From the NCBI GenBank assembly GCA_963971425.1, contig OZ020515.1, positions 13,904,291 to 13,968,290 of the forward strand: a stretch of DNA of 64,000 nucleotides, in the 5' to 3' direction. This document shows positions 1 to 11,929 of this stretch, one piece after another. Under the pieces are notes generated by a model. The model was given only the letters and a program-made list of their open reading frames with translations, ran no database searches and was not told the DNA's origin. A program made the translations under genes and the position numbers. Each line of letters begins with the position of its first letter. Position 1 is the first letter of the stretch. This DNA comes from Bryoerythrophyllum caledonicum (Eukaryota; Streptophyta; Bryopsida; Pottiales; Pottiaceae).

Positions 1-477
1 TCACAGAAATCACTACAAGAAAGTCTTCACACGGGTTATTTTTTTCTAGTGAACTCTATCTTGTAGTAAAGATCCCAACCTTCTTATTCCTAGTGAACAT
101 TGAAGACTTTCTTATAGTAAATATTCGGACCTGGATGAAAGTAGAGAATGCATCGTCGCCAGCAAGGGAGTCGTACACAACCGCCCACACATCGGTTTTC
201 TGCTTCAGCTTCTGCCTCTTCGCCTCCAGCTTCACAGCATTGTGGTAAGTGAAGCGCTGCCACATGCCTCTCACAGCTGACAACATGGAATCCACCTGCG
301 TTTCATTTATGCCCTGCCATCAAATAACCATGAGTTTAGACCTCTTTTTCTCAAATTTTCAGAAATATCATGACCTCTCCTTTTTCATTCTGCTAACACT
401 AGTTCTAACCTAAGGTAAAAGACCACCAAACTCTTCCATACATAGTTGAGACACCACCAAGCTCTCCCTCATAGCTA

Positions 478-602
478 TTAAGAGTGTAGTAATACAATGA
501 AAAGAGGGGGTTGGCTACATTACAGAAACTATGGGTGACTTTAGAATGACTCATAATGTGTTACTCATATTTGAGCCAACCTCTTTTATCAACTCTCAAG
601 CA
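478..602. repeat. Short imperfect inverted repeat (MITE-like) in an intron of the GT47 gene
   Basis: The intron between exons 12 and 13 holds AGAGGGGGTTGGCT near 504 and its near-complement AGCCAACCTCTTTT near 573. The similarity continues outwards to AGAGT-type ends. It resembles a very small Tourist/Stowaway-like MITE. The target duplication is unclear. Confidence 0.4.
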
Positions 603-3184
603 CACATGAAACATACCCTTAATATAGAGACAAGGTTGTGGATGTTATCTTCTGCGACGCGCACAGTGAAGCTCTCATGCTCAAGCACATTCTCAAATGG
701 TAGATGAATACCATCCTGCGCCAAACAAAGCCATGTTCAATATTCACAAACCACTTTCCCACTCGAGAACAAAGGTGACGATTTTCACCTTTATCATTAC
801 AATTGTTTCTTCTCAATTATTATTAGATAAGGAATACTATAATTTCTTCAGTTTTCTCACTACAGATTGTGCTATCTGTTTCACCATTTGCATGTGACAA
901 ATGCCCTGGATGAATATGCGGCATCATGTGGAGGGTGAGGTACCTGGATGATGACAGGAATGCAACCGCTGAGAATGCTGTCTTCCATGCGCACACTCCA
1001 TCCGTCTCCTGGAAAAACTCCACAAAACCTGGACTTGGCGAGCTCCAGTTTGTACTCTGGACTGCGGTGGAACTTCACCACCACATCTTGGGATGCTTGC
1101 CGCCCTAGAAGCCCCTTTTTATCATGTTGGGACCCGAATTCTGCCGCCACTTTCTACCTGATGCCCATGCTGTACCTGTTGGCAATCTCAAACTCAAATC
1201 TTAGCTACAATCTTCCCAAAAAAACTCAGTTACAATCAAGCGTTGGTACGTAATGTAAGGTAGAGGACAGTGTTAAGACTTGTAAGATCAAACATGTTGG
1301 ATATGACTTACAATGTAGGGAGTCTTATTGTCAGACGGTTGGTTCACCTCTGAAAAGATGGGAAATGTGTATTAGTTTCAGGTTACCTGGATTCCGGCCG
1401 ACCATTTTCGTACTCACTCCCCAAGTGGCCATTGAAGTAGAGTAAAGTGGGTCGCTCATGACGAGATCTGCATCGATCAACGTGCATGCTAGCAACTTAC
1501 TGACAAGAGGTTCATGAAATAATACTCTCCTTCATCAGGTTTAGAAGCATATAGTACCTGGATGAGAACTTTTCTAGGGTAGGATACGGATCCGGAGCCT
1601 TCCAAGCTGGCATGACGAGGTCTTTTCCGGGGTCATAACAAGGGTGATCACCGCGCCACTCTCGTGGAATGGGGTCCCAATTGTCGAAAGGATATGCAGA
1701 GGTGGAACCCTTGTGCTTCGCATTTGTGTTGCCCCAATGAGCTAATATCATGCTCCTCCATATCTCCTTCGGCGCCGCGCACGCTCCCTCGTCCCATGGA
1801 AAAAACTAACCATTTCAAGGATAAGGCACCAACATTTTATAACCAGACTCGAGATGATTTTTTCTTACATACCCAGATGTGGTCACGTCCTCCGGAGCGG
1901 TTCCAGTAAGGATAAGTCTGCTGAATGTGAAAGTAAACCTTCTTGCTGTAGTCTCCAGCGTAGTATTGCCTCAGATCCATGTGCTTCTCCTGCAAAATGG
2001 TATCATGACGTGAAAAAACACTGGCGTAATTGCCAATTGTGCGATCTCCTTTTTATCACTATCTATTCTATTTTCCCTCCACTCATGTGACAAATTGAAG
2101 GATGTAGCCTTCATCTATCATGCGTACAATGAACGAAAGAGTTTTGATAAACAAAACCTGTGTACTTAAATGTGGAGCTGCATCTGCTTGTTCCACAATG
2201 CACGCGTATAAGAGAGGCACGTAATAGAAATCAGCTTCATCTCCGTTTGTAGTCCGGTGCTCACTTGCAAGCAGGCTCTAATACAATGCCATCTGTAGGA
2301 ATATGAAATCAGGAACAAAGTTGAAGAACTTCACTTTCATCTTTCTCTCAAATCACAATTGCTACGGTAGATAATACGACCGCCAACAACCTGGGTACAC
2401 AAATTTAATAGAACCTCTGCGGTTTAAGGGCTCAGGGTTGAAGGTTTAACAATATGACGTATTGTTGTAAAAATGAACGCAGTTTCTACCGTGCCTCAGT
2501 TTTTACATACTTAGCTGTTGAAGGAAAAATCATACCTCTGCACCGTAAAGATTCTCAGTCCACCGGGTGACATTCAGATCAGTGTAGAGCCGGTTCACAC
2601 ACTGATATTTGAAGTGTCTTTCCTACGAGGCAAAAGCTTTTTCCATCAAATATTCAAATATTCCTACAAGGCCATTTGCAACTGATAATAAGGGTCACTA
2701 CATGAAGCTAACCCAGAATCTACCAATGGATTATTATAATCACCAAGCATGTGAGGCCTACTCTTCACCCCCTCTGCTCTCTTTTAACCACTTGCCAATA
2801 GAGCCTAATACACAGAAGAGGTACCAAAAAACTCAACATTTAGCACAGAAGTGGCAATTGTAGCGAAAACCGCCTATACAACATATGTAGGATATGTACA
2901 AACCTGAAGCAATTGTGAGCTGAACTCTGCAGGAAGATCATACACGTAAACCAGGGGACGTTTCTTCAATGTGGTTGCGTTTCTTTCATTTGAAGCATTG
3001 ACGTTTGGGAGCCATAATGGTCGTCCCTTTGGGCGAGGCCCAAAAGATGGCACACTGCAATCAATGCCATACCAGCCTTCTCTGCACTGCAACCACAACG
3101 ATCTACATGCAAAATCTCCAGCAGAACGTTTAAAATGGCAATAAATACTAGGAAGGGCTGTAATTCATGCAAAACCTTTATTAA

Positions 3185-3483
3185 TGCATGAACTCTAACG
3201 TTTCAAGTTTGTTGGTGCCCTTCCTGTGTTCTGGTAAAAGGCCATGTTGTGTGGACGCAGTGGGGCATGTTAGATTCGTCACATGAGCAGAGAAAAACAA
3301 CCGAAAGCGGTCAACAGAGAGACAGCACAATTGGCAGCGTGCCAGTTGTGCTTAATCTTCCTCTTCCCACATTCTATTGTCTTTCCTCTACTCATGTGAT
3401 GAATCTAACATGCCCACACAACAGGGCCTTATACTAGAACACAGAAAGGGCACCAACAAACTTGAAACGTTAGAGTTCATGCA
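3185..3483. mobile_element. Foldback MITE in intron 4 of the GT47 gene
   Basis: A 299-bp near-perfect inverted repeat. The outer 48 bases (from TGCATGAACTCTAACGTTTC) reappear reverse-complemented at 3436-3483 with one visible mismatch. Pairing continues inwards through GGCATGTTAGATTC (about 3264) and its complement (about 3400), so each arm is about 130 bp. It lies between exon 4 (ends 3539) and exon 5 (starts 3086) and leaves both splice sites intact. No coding capacity. The exact target duplication could not be assigned. Confidence 0.75.
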
Positions 3484-4702
3484 TCTAGAAAGGATTGCAC
3501 AAAAACTGCAAAATCAATGACAAAACACTGTTACTAACCTTACAGTAACCCTGGTGACAAACGCCGTTGTCACTACACTGATTCACACAAAAGCTCTCCG
3601 AGGCGCTCTCACAAAGCGCGCCCCACCGCCCATCATACTTACAGTCGCACTGCGGATCCTTGGCACGAAACGTGCCCTCACTGATGTCTCTTGCACCCGC
3701 GTTGCACCAGCCCTTGTGGCTCTTGTTGCCATAAATGTAGTCCGTATCCGCCCTCGTCCAGTCCACAGTAAACCCATCCTCCCTGCAAAGAATAACATCA
3801 TAGTTAGAATCTGCTTCTAGAAAGCCTTAAAATACTCAGCAGATGAGGAAACTGTGGGTTGTTTACTTGAGATGGAATCCACAGGCTTCGGCGACTGGTC
3901 GATCAGGGAACTTGGTGTTGTTGCCGCACAGACAGAAGGATGTGTGCTTCTCACAGAGTGCGGGGCACATGGACACGCCCCAGGAACCGAAGGGCTGCGC
4001 TTCCGTGACGTCTCTGTTGCACGCGCGGTGGACCTCTTGTTCGCAGCTTGGTCCTGTTCAATTGATTGGTGAGTTTCTTTCTTTGCCAGTTGTGGTGTCT
4101 CTCTCAATGACCAATGTATAGTTTGTTTTTCTCGACTCAAGTGATATATATGACACGCATCTCCGCGTCTACATAACATAGCATGTTTAGAACACGAAAA
4201 ACGGTATCGAAAAACTCACAATTCGCATCTAGACAGTAGTAGCACCAACCAATTGAATAGGTCATTATCCCACACGCACCTGAGAACCCCAGTTCGCACC
4301 GGCATTGCGCAACCTCCCTGTTGCACATACCGCGCCCGTTGCACCCCATAACACAGTCCTTCTCCCAAAACTCCTGCCCCATCATAAAACATGAAAAACC
4401 TGCAATATGGTGGAAGAACCTAAGAAAGCGAGAGAAAGAGAGTGAATACTTACTTCGACAACAGAGACTGGAACTGCGATGTTGCCACATTGTGAGAACC
4501 AGCGACCGACTTCGGTTTTCCAGGTGGCATTCCGGTACACAATTGCGCCATCCTCGCTCTCACGATCAAAATTTCCGATGGGGTGAAAGACGAGTGCGCC
4601 TGGCTCCGCAAAGAAAGTGGGCGTCACGAAGAAGTGCGTCGCCACAAGGAGAGCAACCAGAGATACTCCCACTTGCCATGGTGACGCCCGAATCGAACCC
4701 AT

Positions 4703-5570
4703 TATTTCATGTTCTCCATCGCCTCAGCAACCAGCGATTGAAAGCTAATTCATGCCCTCAACTCAAATCTGTTGAGAAGAAGGCAAAAATTTGGGAGCAG
4801 AACATCCGAACGTGACACGCACGTCTTACGATCCATGACAAACGCAACAAGTGTCGAAATCCGAAGTTCTACAAAATGAGGAGGGCGTGGTTACTAATCT
4901 GAAACTAGTAGTTACTCCATATGCAAGGTACATGATTACGCAGCAAATGCTTCAAACGCGAGTGAACCCACGAGATGAAACCGCCATTCGTCTACGAAAT
5001 TGGAAGCTTCGAGAGCGAGCGATTTTGGAGGTTCTGTTGCGCAGCTGATGTTAAAGGTCAATTGTAGATCCCCCTTCGTGCAGCCCCTTCTTACTATTTC
5101 AAGCAGTTTAGATGCATCCTTTTCCACAGTCTGCTTAAGAGAAGGGCGACACTTTTCGAGTGAGCAGCGACATGGTTGCTTGGAGTCTGAGGCTGGTGAG
5201 GTGCAGGCGTTACTGCAAAGTGGGGCCATCATTTTCTATAACTGGTCCTCTCACAGAGTTCGACAGAAGTCTGCAGCCATGACGCCGAAGCGGAAGAACC
5301 GTCGCTCACCAGCTGAAGATCACCTGCATTGGCACCGACAAGAGACTGACGAATTTGAAGAGGTTACTGAGTATTCGTCATGAGAGATAGAGAGGTTCCT
5401 GGTCATTTGGCCGGGTAATTTGTATATTTTATCATCAATGTGGAGGATTGCCAGGTTTTTCATGATTTGGGAACGGAACGTCAGCATTGTGTGGTCGTTG
5501 TGGTTGCTCGCTGATCTCGGAGAGCTTCTTGAGGTGTCGCAGCTCATGTTGCATGACCAGCTCGTATTAA
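4703..5570. other. Upstream region of the GT47 gene, no confident gene
   Basis: This stretch follows the GT47 start codon on the minus strand and should hold its 5' UTR and promoter. Short ORFs on both strands match nothing I recognise, and I saw no clear TATA box. Confidence 0.4.
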
Positions 5571-5920
5571 GGTAAGCCCCCCTAAAACCGACAAGTTAAG
5601 GAATGTGCATATATGGAGAGAGGAGATAATTATACTATTATCTTTAAGTGATAGCCAATAGAATTACAATTCCAACCCAAGTGATTTCATATTTTTTCGA
5701 TGAAAACTGAATTAGTTATGAATTTTCAAATTGTGCAGCAATGTTTAGTGGGTGGCCAACAATAGGTACCCCATAACCAATGACGAAAAGTAAGGGTCTT
5801 GACTAATAGCAAACCTCCATTTGGAGCTCAGTTGGTGGAAATGGGATGGAAGAGGGTTGGATATACCCCAATTTATTAGGCGTTGGCTATGGGTTCTTGT
5901 TGGTTATGGGGAGGCTTATC
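5571..5920. mobile_element. MITE with about 25-bp terminal inverted repeats
   Basis: The left end GGTAAGCCCCCCTAAAACCG continues to GACAAG (5571-5595). The right end read in reverse complement is GATAAGCCTCCCCATAACCA followed by ACAAG (5920-5896). Together they make a 350-bp non-coding element with roughly 20 of 25 terminal bases matching. The family and target duplication are not clear. Confidence 0.5.
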
Positions 5921-6585
5921 ATATTGATGTTGAAGTAGCTCGTTCTGCAATTGCACTAACATTAGCCTTATAATGGAGTTATTTAGAGATAGACTGTGAC
6001 TTTTGACCCCTTTTCTCATTTATCAGCCCTGAATAGTTCAAGAAAAAACCTTCCAAGATATTATACAAATGATTCTATTTTAGAGAAAAATTGCAGCACA
6101 TTTACATTTACAGGAGGGAATTGCAATGATTCCTATCTTTAACATGACTTATGCATTGTCCAACAAAATTATAAGTGATGAGACTCATAAAATTAGAAGT
6201 GATGTGATCACCGGCTATCCTCCCTGACATCTAGGAAGGGTATAGAAGGGAGGGGCATTGGGTTACGGGATTGATTTAGAATTATCCAACGTAAGCAACG
6301 GGAAAAGTTTCGAACTTGGCTGTTCATCCAATGGTTCACAAGAGAGTACTGTTTGAATCCCATCCAGAAAGCGAGAGCGCTAGTGAAATAGAGTGGTTCA
6401 AGGAACAAAATTCCATGACCATATATGTATTCAGAGAAGCCTTTCAAACCGGAAGAGTCATTGCGAGGAATGCCATTTGATCATTCCAAAGCAAACTCTC
6501 TAATCTACGCTTTTGATTAAGAATACACCTCCTAAGAACACTCGGTTTTGGACCAGCAAGCTAGCTGACCTACGACGCTGTGCAA
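5921..6585. other. Intergenic DNA, nothing recognised
   Basis: AT-rich sequence between the MITE and the first copia element. Short ORFs have no recognisable features. Confidence 0.4.
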
Positions 6586-6590
6586 ACTGT

Positions 6591-6775
6591 TGTTGACATT
6601 CATCTGCTCTCGACATCTGCCACGTGTCAGCACTTGGCTCATTCATCCTACATTGTTCTCATTCGTCATGCACGTCAACATTGACAGCTTCTGTATATAT
6701 TGACACCTTCGTGTCCTTGTAAGCAGTGTGCACTTGCACAGCTCCAGAGCTTAGTTTTTAGTCTTAGTTTCTACA
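6591..6775 (+). repeat. copia-1 5' LTR
   Basis: 185-bp LTR with a TATATAT box at 6694-6700, which would place transcription start near 6725. Bounded by TG and CA, and matches 11578-11762 over its full length. Confidence 0.93.
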
Positions 6776-6792
6776 TGGTATCAAAGCGCTTA
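6776..6792 (+). other. copia-1 primer-binding site
   Basis: TGGTATCAAAGC directly abuts the 5' LTR. It differs by one base from the usual complement of the plant initiator-Met tRNA 3' end (TGGTATCAGAGC). Confidence 0.8.
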
Positions 6793-6827
6793 GGTTTTCA
6801 GATCTAACCTAGAGATTGGGAGAGAGG

Positions 6828-6951
6828 GGAACGGACGGCAATGCCACCGAAACTGAGTGAGGTGTAACTTGGAGAGATTGAGACAGAGGGGAACGGACGG
6901 CAATGCCACCGAAACTAAGTGAGGTACAACTTGGAGAGGGCAAGGAGATTA
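6828..6951 (+). repeat. 62-bp tandem duplication in the copia-1 leader spanning the start codon
   Basis: The block beginning GGGAACGGACGGCAATGCCA occurs at 6828 and again at 6890. The first copy has an ATG followed after seven codons by TAA, giving a short upstream ORF. The second copy carries the start used for the polyprotein (6903), because point changes removed the stop. Confidence 0.75.
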
Positions 6952-9900
6952 TAGTGCAGCTTGAGCTGCAAGCAGATCCAGAGGAACTGAGAGAAGTATC
7001 GCAATTGGTATTCCCAGAGAGAAGGATGGCAGAAACATTTGTTATGAAGGAAGGAGACAAGTTACTAGGCGATGAGAACTACTACATCTGGAGTCGCAAG
7101 ATGCAGATCATTCTCAGAGGCGAGAGGATGTGGACCATCACCAAAGAAGAGACAAATCCAGCAAGCTTCCCTGTCACGATTGATCGTGAAGATCTGACTG
7201 AAGTACAGTTCTGGAGAAGGAAAGATCTAGCTTGTAGAGTAATTTCGATGTCTGTTGCTGACAATCTTGTTGACACCATTGTAGAACTCACAGATCCAGC
7301 GAAGGTGTGGGCAGCGTTGAAGGAGCAATATTCAGCAGGTGACAAGACCCAGGTGCTAAACCTGATGGGCCAGATTGCAACACTCAAGATGACAGAAGGC
7401 GGATCCGTAGACGAGTACATAAAGAAAGCCAGAGAACTACGCAACCGCTTGATCAACATGGGCCAGACAATGGACGACGCGCATCTGAATCAGATCATAC
7501 TTAACGGATTGCCGCGCTCGTATGATAGCACAGTACAGAACTTGTCGAACACAGAAACGACACTCACTTTTGAGAGGCTGTGCACTAAACTCAGGGCGGA
7601 GCAAACACGACGGAGCCACCGAGATCAACTTCATGGCGACGATGAAGCACTCGCCGCCACCTACTGGCGAAGACAACCAGGACGAGCCCGCGGCAGATGG
7701 AGTCAAGGAAGGGCGTCGTTAGGTCTTCGACCACCACTGTGGATACGAGGGTATCACCCAGGAACACGAGGGTATCACCCAGGGGCACACGGTTATCAAC
7801 CAGCAGGACGTGGACATCAATTCGAACAAGCAGGACGTGGACATCAATTCGAACCAGCAGGACGTGGAAATCAGTTCGGACCAAGAACACACGGACACCA
7901 GTTCAGACCTCCATTCATGTCAACACCGACAGGTGCTCATTTAAATCAACAACCACTGCCAACTTGTTATGGCTGCGGCCAACCAGGACACATCATGCGC
8001 AACTGCCGACACTCACCACACAACCAACAAGGTACTGATTATGCTAATTCTGCAGAAATGCTTGACGAGTATGATTCCAGTTTCTATGATCCAAGCTACT
8101 ACTATGATCCCTATTATCAGATGGATCACAATCCATGGTATGTTGATAGTGGCGCAACTGCGCACGTAGCATCAGATATTGACAAACTTGATCATCCACC
8201 TAGCTCTTCTAGTTACAACCATGTGGTAAAAACAAGAGGAGGTGAATCTCATTCAGTTGAGGGAACCGGCACCTCCACTATTCACACCAACGCAGGTGAA
8301 ATAAAATTGAACAATGTTCGTTACGTCCCGAGTATGAAGAAAAATCTTCTATCAGTTGGTTCAATTGCAGACTCCGGATATATCGTCACCTTTGATAGTG
8401 CTCATTGTTGGATTTTCAAGAACCATCAAGTCATTGCAAAAGGCAACAGAGATAAAAGCAACGGCTTATATTGCTTCCAAAACACCACCTCTATGGCATT
8501 AACAGTAGAAGACATTGACGTTGCTGACTTATGGCACCGGCGCCTCGGACATCTAAGTTATTCAGGTTTGAGCTTCCTCTCAAAATCACAACATGTTGAA
8601 GGCATTCCTTTGATAGATGTCAATTACCGAGTATGTGCTTGTTGTCTTGCCGGAAAACAACATAGAGAGAGGTTTCCTAAGAAGTCTGAAACGCGTGCAT
8701 CAAAGCCCGGTGAACGCATCCATACAGACATTATTGGACCTCTTCAAAGACCATCACTAAGTGGATCACGCTTTATCTTAGTTTTTACTGACGACTATTC
8801 GCGTAAGAGCTGGACCTTCTTTTTAAAGCACAAGAGTGAGACATTTGACAGGTTTCGAACCTTCAGACAGAAGCTCGCATCTGAAACAGGCAACCAGTTA
8901 AAAGTATTGCGCTCGGACCGCGGCGGTGAATACATGTCTTCCCTGTTCCAACAATATTGTTTGCTACATGGCATCCATCGAGAGCTAACCCAAGCTCGCA
9001 CTCCTCAACAAAACGGAGTTGCAGAACGTCGTAATCGTACACTTATGGAGAGGGCAAGAAGCATCGCAGCCGAAAGCAATCTTCCAACATATCTATGGTC
9101 AGAAGCTATATCGATGGCCAACTTTCTCATCAACAGAAGTCCAACTAGAAGCAACTTTGGCGTTCCTCCCGAGACAACCTTCACAGGTAAACCTCTTGAT
9201 CTTAGCAAACTCAAAATATTTGGGTGTATAGCATATATCCATGTTCCAGATGAGGATCGGAAGAAAATGGATTCAAAGACTATCAAAGGCATGTTTGTGG
9301 GCTATGATATGGAATCTAAAGCATATCGAATTTATGACCCTCTGCGGCGAAAAGTGATCATCTCGCGTGATGTTGTATTTGATGAAAGCAAGGTTGGCTT
9401 TCACCATATGACAACGCCTCAACCAAACAATTCGCCAAACCTCGCAACAATTATCTCTTTAAACAACTGCAACTCCGCACCAAACCCAACAACTTCAGTA
9501 AATCTAGACTTTCTTGACTCACCAACCCGATCCGGAACTCCTTCAAGTAGTGACGGCATCACTGGTGATCACACCAATGATGACATTCATCAAACACTCA
9601 CAAGAAGTGCAACTTCTGCTCCGACATCCCCTTCTCATGACCGCAGTCACACATGGGATCAAGGGAGGGCTCCTCAAATCTCTCCGACTCGACTACCGCA
9701 TATACCAAATCCTGACAGGGCCGTATCAATACCTTGCGACCTAGGTGTCAACCACGATACATTACAGCCAACGTCTACATCAATGCCTGTGACAGACATC
9801 GATGCTTCAACAAGCACCACCGAACAATCATCCCACTCAGGTAAACGCTATCCAACTCGCACTAGAGCACCATCTAGTAGGCTCAAGAATTTTTGGACCT

Positions 9901-11474
9901 TAGCAGTTTCAGAAGAAAGCGAACCAAGCTCATATCAAGAAGCCATAGCCAATCCTGGATGGCAAGCAGCGATACAAAGTGAAGTGAATTCTATTCTGAA
10001 GAACGAAACTTGGGAGGTGATTGACAGACCAGCAAATAGATCTCCCATCACTTCCAAATGGTTGTTCAAAATCAAGAAATGTGGGGACAACATCAAACAA
10101 AAGGCACGTATTGTTGCAAGGGGATTCCAACAGCGCGAGGGAGTGGATTACCAGGACATATTTGCTCCTGTAGTACGCTGGTCCACTATCAGGACCATCG
10201 TCGCATTGGCAGCAAAAAATAGTTGGCCCATACATCAACTAGATGTATGCACTGCCTTCTTGAATGGTACACTCAATGAAGACGTTGTTATGGAAATACC
10301 AGAAGGTTTTCCCTATGCAGGAAACCCACTTAAAGCATGTAGAGTCAAACGTGCATTATATGGCTTGAAACAAGCACCAAAAGCTTGGTACTCACGAATT
10401 GACGCTTGGCTCATTTCACAGGGATTAACCCGTAGTGAATATGATCCAAATCTTTATTTTTCTACAAGAAATGGCAAACGAACATTCATTTTACTCTATG
10501 TTGACGACCTCTTGATTACCGGAGATGACTCTGAGAGAATTGCAAATCTAAAAGCTGCGCTTAAACGCGAGTTTGAGATGACCGACCTTGGTGCAGCTAA
10601 TGTCTATCTAGGAGCTGAGATACGAAGATGTGCACGAGGTATTCTCCTAACTCAAACCAGCTACATACACAAGCTTTTGGCTAAGTATGGTCTCACAAAT
10701 TGCAATCCTAGTCAGCTTCCTATGGATCCAAACCTCACATTGCAACGACAAATGAATGCGGAAGCTGTAGACACCGAATTATACAGATCACTAGTAGGCA
10801 GCCTCATATATGTGACCAACACGTGACCCGACATATGCTATGCAGTAAGCACTGTCGCTCGCTTCATGGACTCTCCACAAATGCCGCATCTTCAAGCCGC
10901 AAAACGTATTCTCCGTTATTTACAAGGCACATCTGAATTTGGCCTCTTCTTCTCATCGGATAACTCTGAGCAGTTCCACACTTATACAGATGCGGACTGG
11001 GGGCGCGATATTGATACCAGACGCTCTACTTCAGGTATCCTCCACAAACTAGGTACAGCATCTATTTTTTGGACAAGCAAACTTCAACCAACAGTATCTC
11101 TTTCAAGTACCGAGGCCGAATATCGTGTATTGACCGATGCCTCAAAAGACATCATTTACTTTCGCAAACTACTTGAAGAAATAGGCATTGACATTGATCA
11201 ACCAACCAACATCTTGACAGACAATCAGTCATCTATTAAGCTTGTTGACAATCCAGTCATGCACACAAGAACCAAGCATATCGGAATTCAGGCACATTTT
11301 ATTCGCGAAGCTGCTCAAGCTGGACACGTACAGGTCACGTTTACTCCTACTGTCTCTCAACAAGCCGATTTTCTTACCAAGCCACTGAACTTCAACAAAT
11401 TTTGCATCAACCGAGATAGTGTTGGTGTTCTATCACTTTCTACTCACCTCACCACTGACTACTCCTCACCTTGA
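6903..11474 (+). pseudogene. copia-1 Gag-Pol polyprotein, one in-frame nonsense codon
   Basis: Copia polyprotein of about 1523 codons. In order: UBN2-type Gag (from residue about 50); a Gly/His/Gln-rich repetitive stretch (RGYHPG, GRGHQFE units, about residues 280-340); CCHC zinc knuckle CYGCGQPGHIMRNC (about 354); aspartic protease WYVDSGATAH (about 411); GAG-pre-integrase LWHRRLGHL; integrase core with HTDIIGP, TDDYSR and TPQQNGVAERRNR; reverse transcriptase with YGLKQAPKAWY and YVDDLL (about 1198); RNase H with TDADWG and STEAEY. The frame is open except for TGA at 10824-10826, where the family has Arg (T-stop-PDICYAVS). That is a CGA-to-TGA change typical of methylated CpG decay. The downstream part, 10827-11474, remains in frame. 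The start at 6903 follows the leader duplication. The copy is essentially intact but cannot make RNase H unless the stop is read through. Confidence 0.92.
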
Positions 11475-11562
11475 TTCCTCCATCGGCTAGCAAACTTCAT
11501 CGACCTCCTCAGGTCCCTGGACTTCACGCGCTCCCTCCTATGTCTTACTTTCTCTCGCCGTC

Positions 11563-11577
11563 GAGAGCAAGGGAGGG
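11563..11577 (+). other. copia-1 polypurine tract
   Basis: GAGAGCAAGGGAGGG lies immediately before the 3' LTR, where plus-strand synthesis is primed. Confidence 0.75.
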
Positions 11578-11762
11578 TGTTGACATTCATCTGCTCTCGA
11601 CATCTGCCACGTGTCAGCACTTGGCTCATTCATCCTACATTGTTCTCATTCGTCATGCACGTCAACATTGACAGCTTCTGTATATATTGACACCTTCGTG
11701 TCCTTGTAAGCAGTGTGCACTTGCACAGCTCCAGAGCTTAGTTTTTAGTCTTAGTTTCTACA
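11578..11762 (+). repeat. copia-1 3' LTR
   Basis: 185 bp, identical to the 5' LTR by eye, followed by the ACTGT target duplication. Confidence 0.93.
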
Positions 11763-11809
11763 ACTGTCACTCTCAAAACAGCGAGGTCAAGCAGAAAAAA
11801 CAAGGGTGT

Positions 11810-11848
11810 CGATGACCGTGGGAGGGATTCCTCCCTGGATGGTCATCG
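11810..11848 (-). other. Strong hairpin downstream of the LRB gene
   Basis: CGATGACC pairs with GGTCATCG, and inside it GGGAGG pairs with CCTCCC around a GATT loop. It lies about 80 bp past the LRB stop codon, so it is probably in that gene's 3' UTR. It could affect 3'-end formation or stability. No function is shown. Confidence 0.5.
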
Positions 11849-11929
11849 CACAGTGAAAGCTTTTCATCTTTTGAGCTGTTTATTTTTACATCTGAAAATG
11901 TACAGTTCCTCCAGAGCGCTTGAAAATCA

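Larger units (their letters stand above)
131..4702 (-). pseudogene. GT47 exostosin-family glycosyltransferase with EGF-like repeats, 13 exons visible, two in-frame stops, 3' end outside window
   Basis: Predicted Golgi type II glycosyltransferase of family GT47. Exons, all with GT-AG borders and consistent phase: 4702-4454, 4373-4280, 4053-3867, 3782-3539, 3086-2904, 2622-2536, 2292-2158, 1989-1873, 1805-1558, 1467-1387, 1175-944, 715-617, 313-131; 713 codons in all. Exon 1 gives a short cytoplasmic tail and one membrane anchor (VGVSLVALLVATHFFV). Exons 2-5 carry Cys-rich EGF-like modules (CNGRGMCN, CSDNGVCHQGYC, CREGWYGIDC). The exostosin domain starts at PLVYVYDLP and includes DEADFYYVPLL, FPWDEGACAAPKEIW, SRFCGVFPGDGW and MEDSILSGCIPVI. 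The last visible exon ends on a splice donor, so the gene continues below position 131. Exon 7 holds TAG (2280-2278) where the family has Glu, and exon 11 holds TAG (1156-1154) in place of Gln (GIR-stop-K). I therefore call it a probable pseudogene, although the first stop could be avoided by alternative splicing. Confidence 0.85.
6591..11762 (+). mobile_element. Ty1/copia LTR retrotransposon (copia-1), complete and very recent
   Basis: A 5172-bp element with 185-bp LTRs (6591-6775 and 11578-11762) that I read as identical. They begin TGTTGACATT and end TCTACA. The flanking 5-bp target duplication is ACTGT (6586-6590 and 11763-11767). A primer-binding site follows the left LTR, and a purine-rich tract precedes the right LTR. 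The internal region encodes Gag-PR-IN-RT-RNase H in the copia order. The insertion lies about 170 bp beyond the stop codon of the LRB gene, in the intergenic space or its 3' UTR. Identical LTRs imply very recent insertion. Confidence 0.95.

Noticed and set aside
7591..7890. Minus-strand ORF with VLLVRIDVHVLL repeats
   Set aside because: It is the antisense shadow of the repetitive Gly/His/Gln part of the copia-1 Gag.
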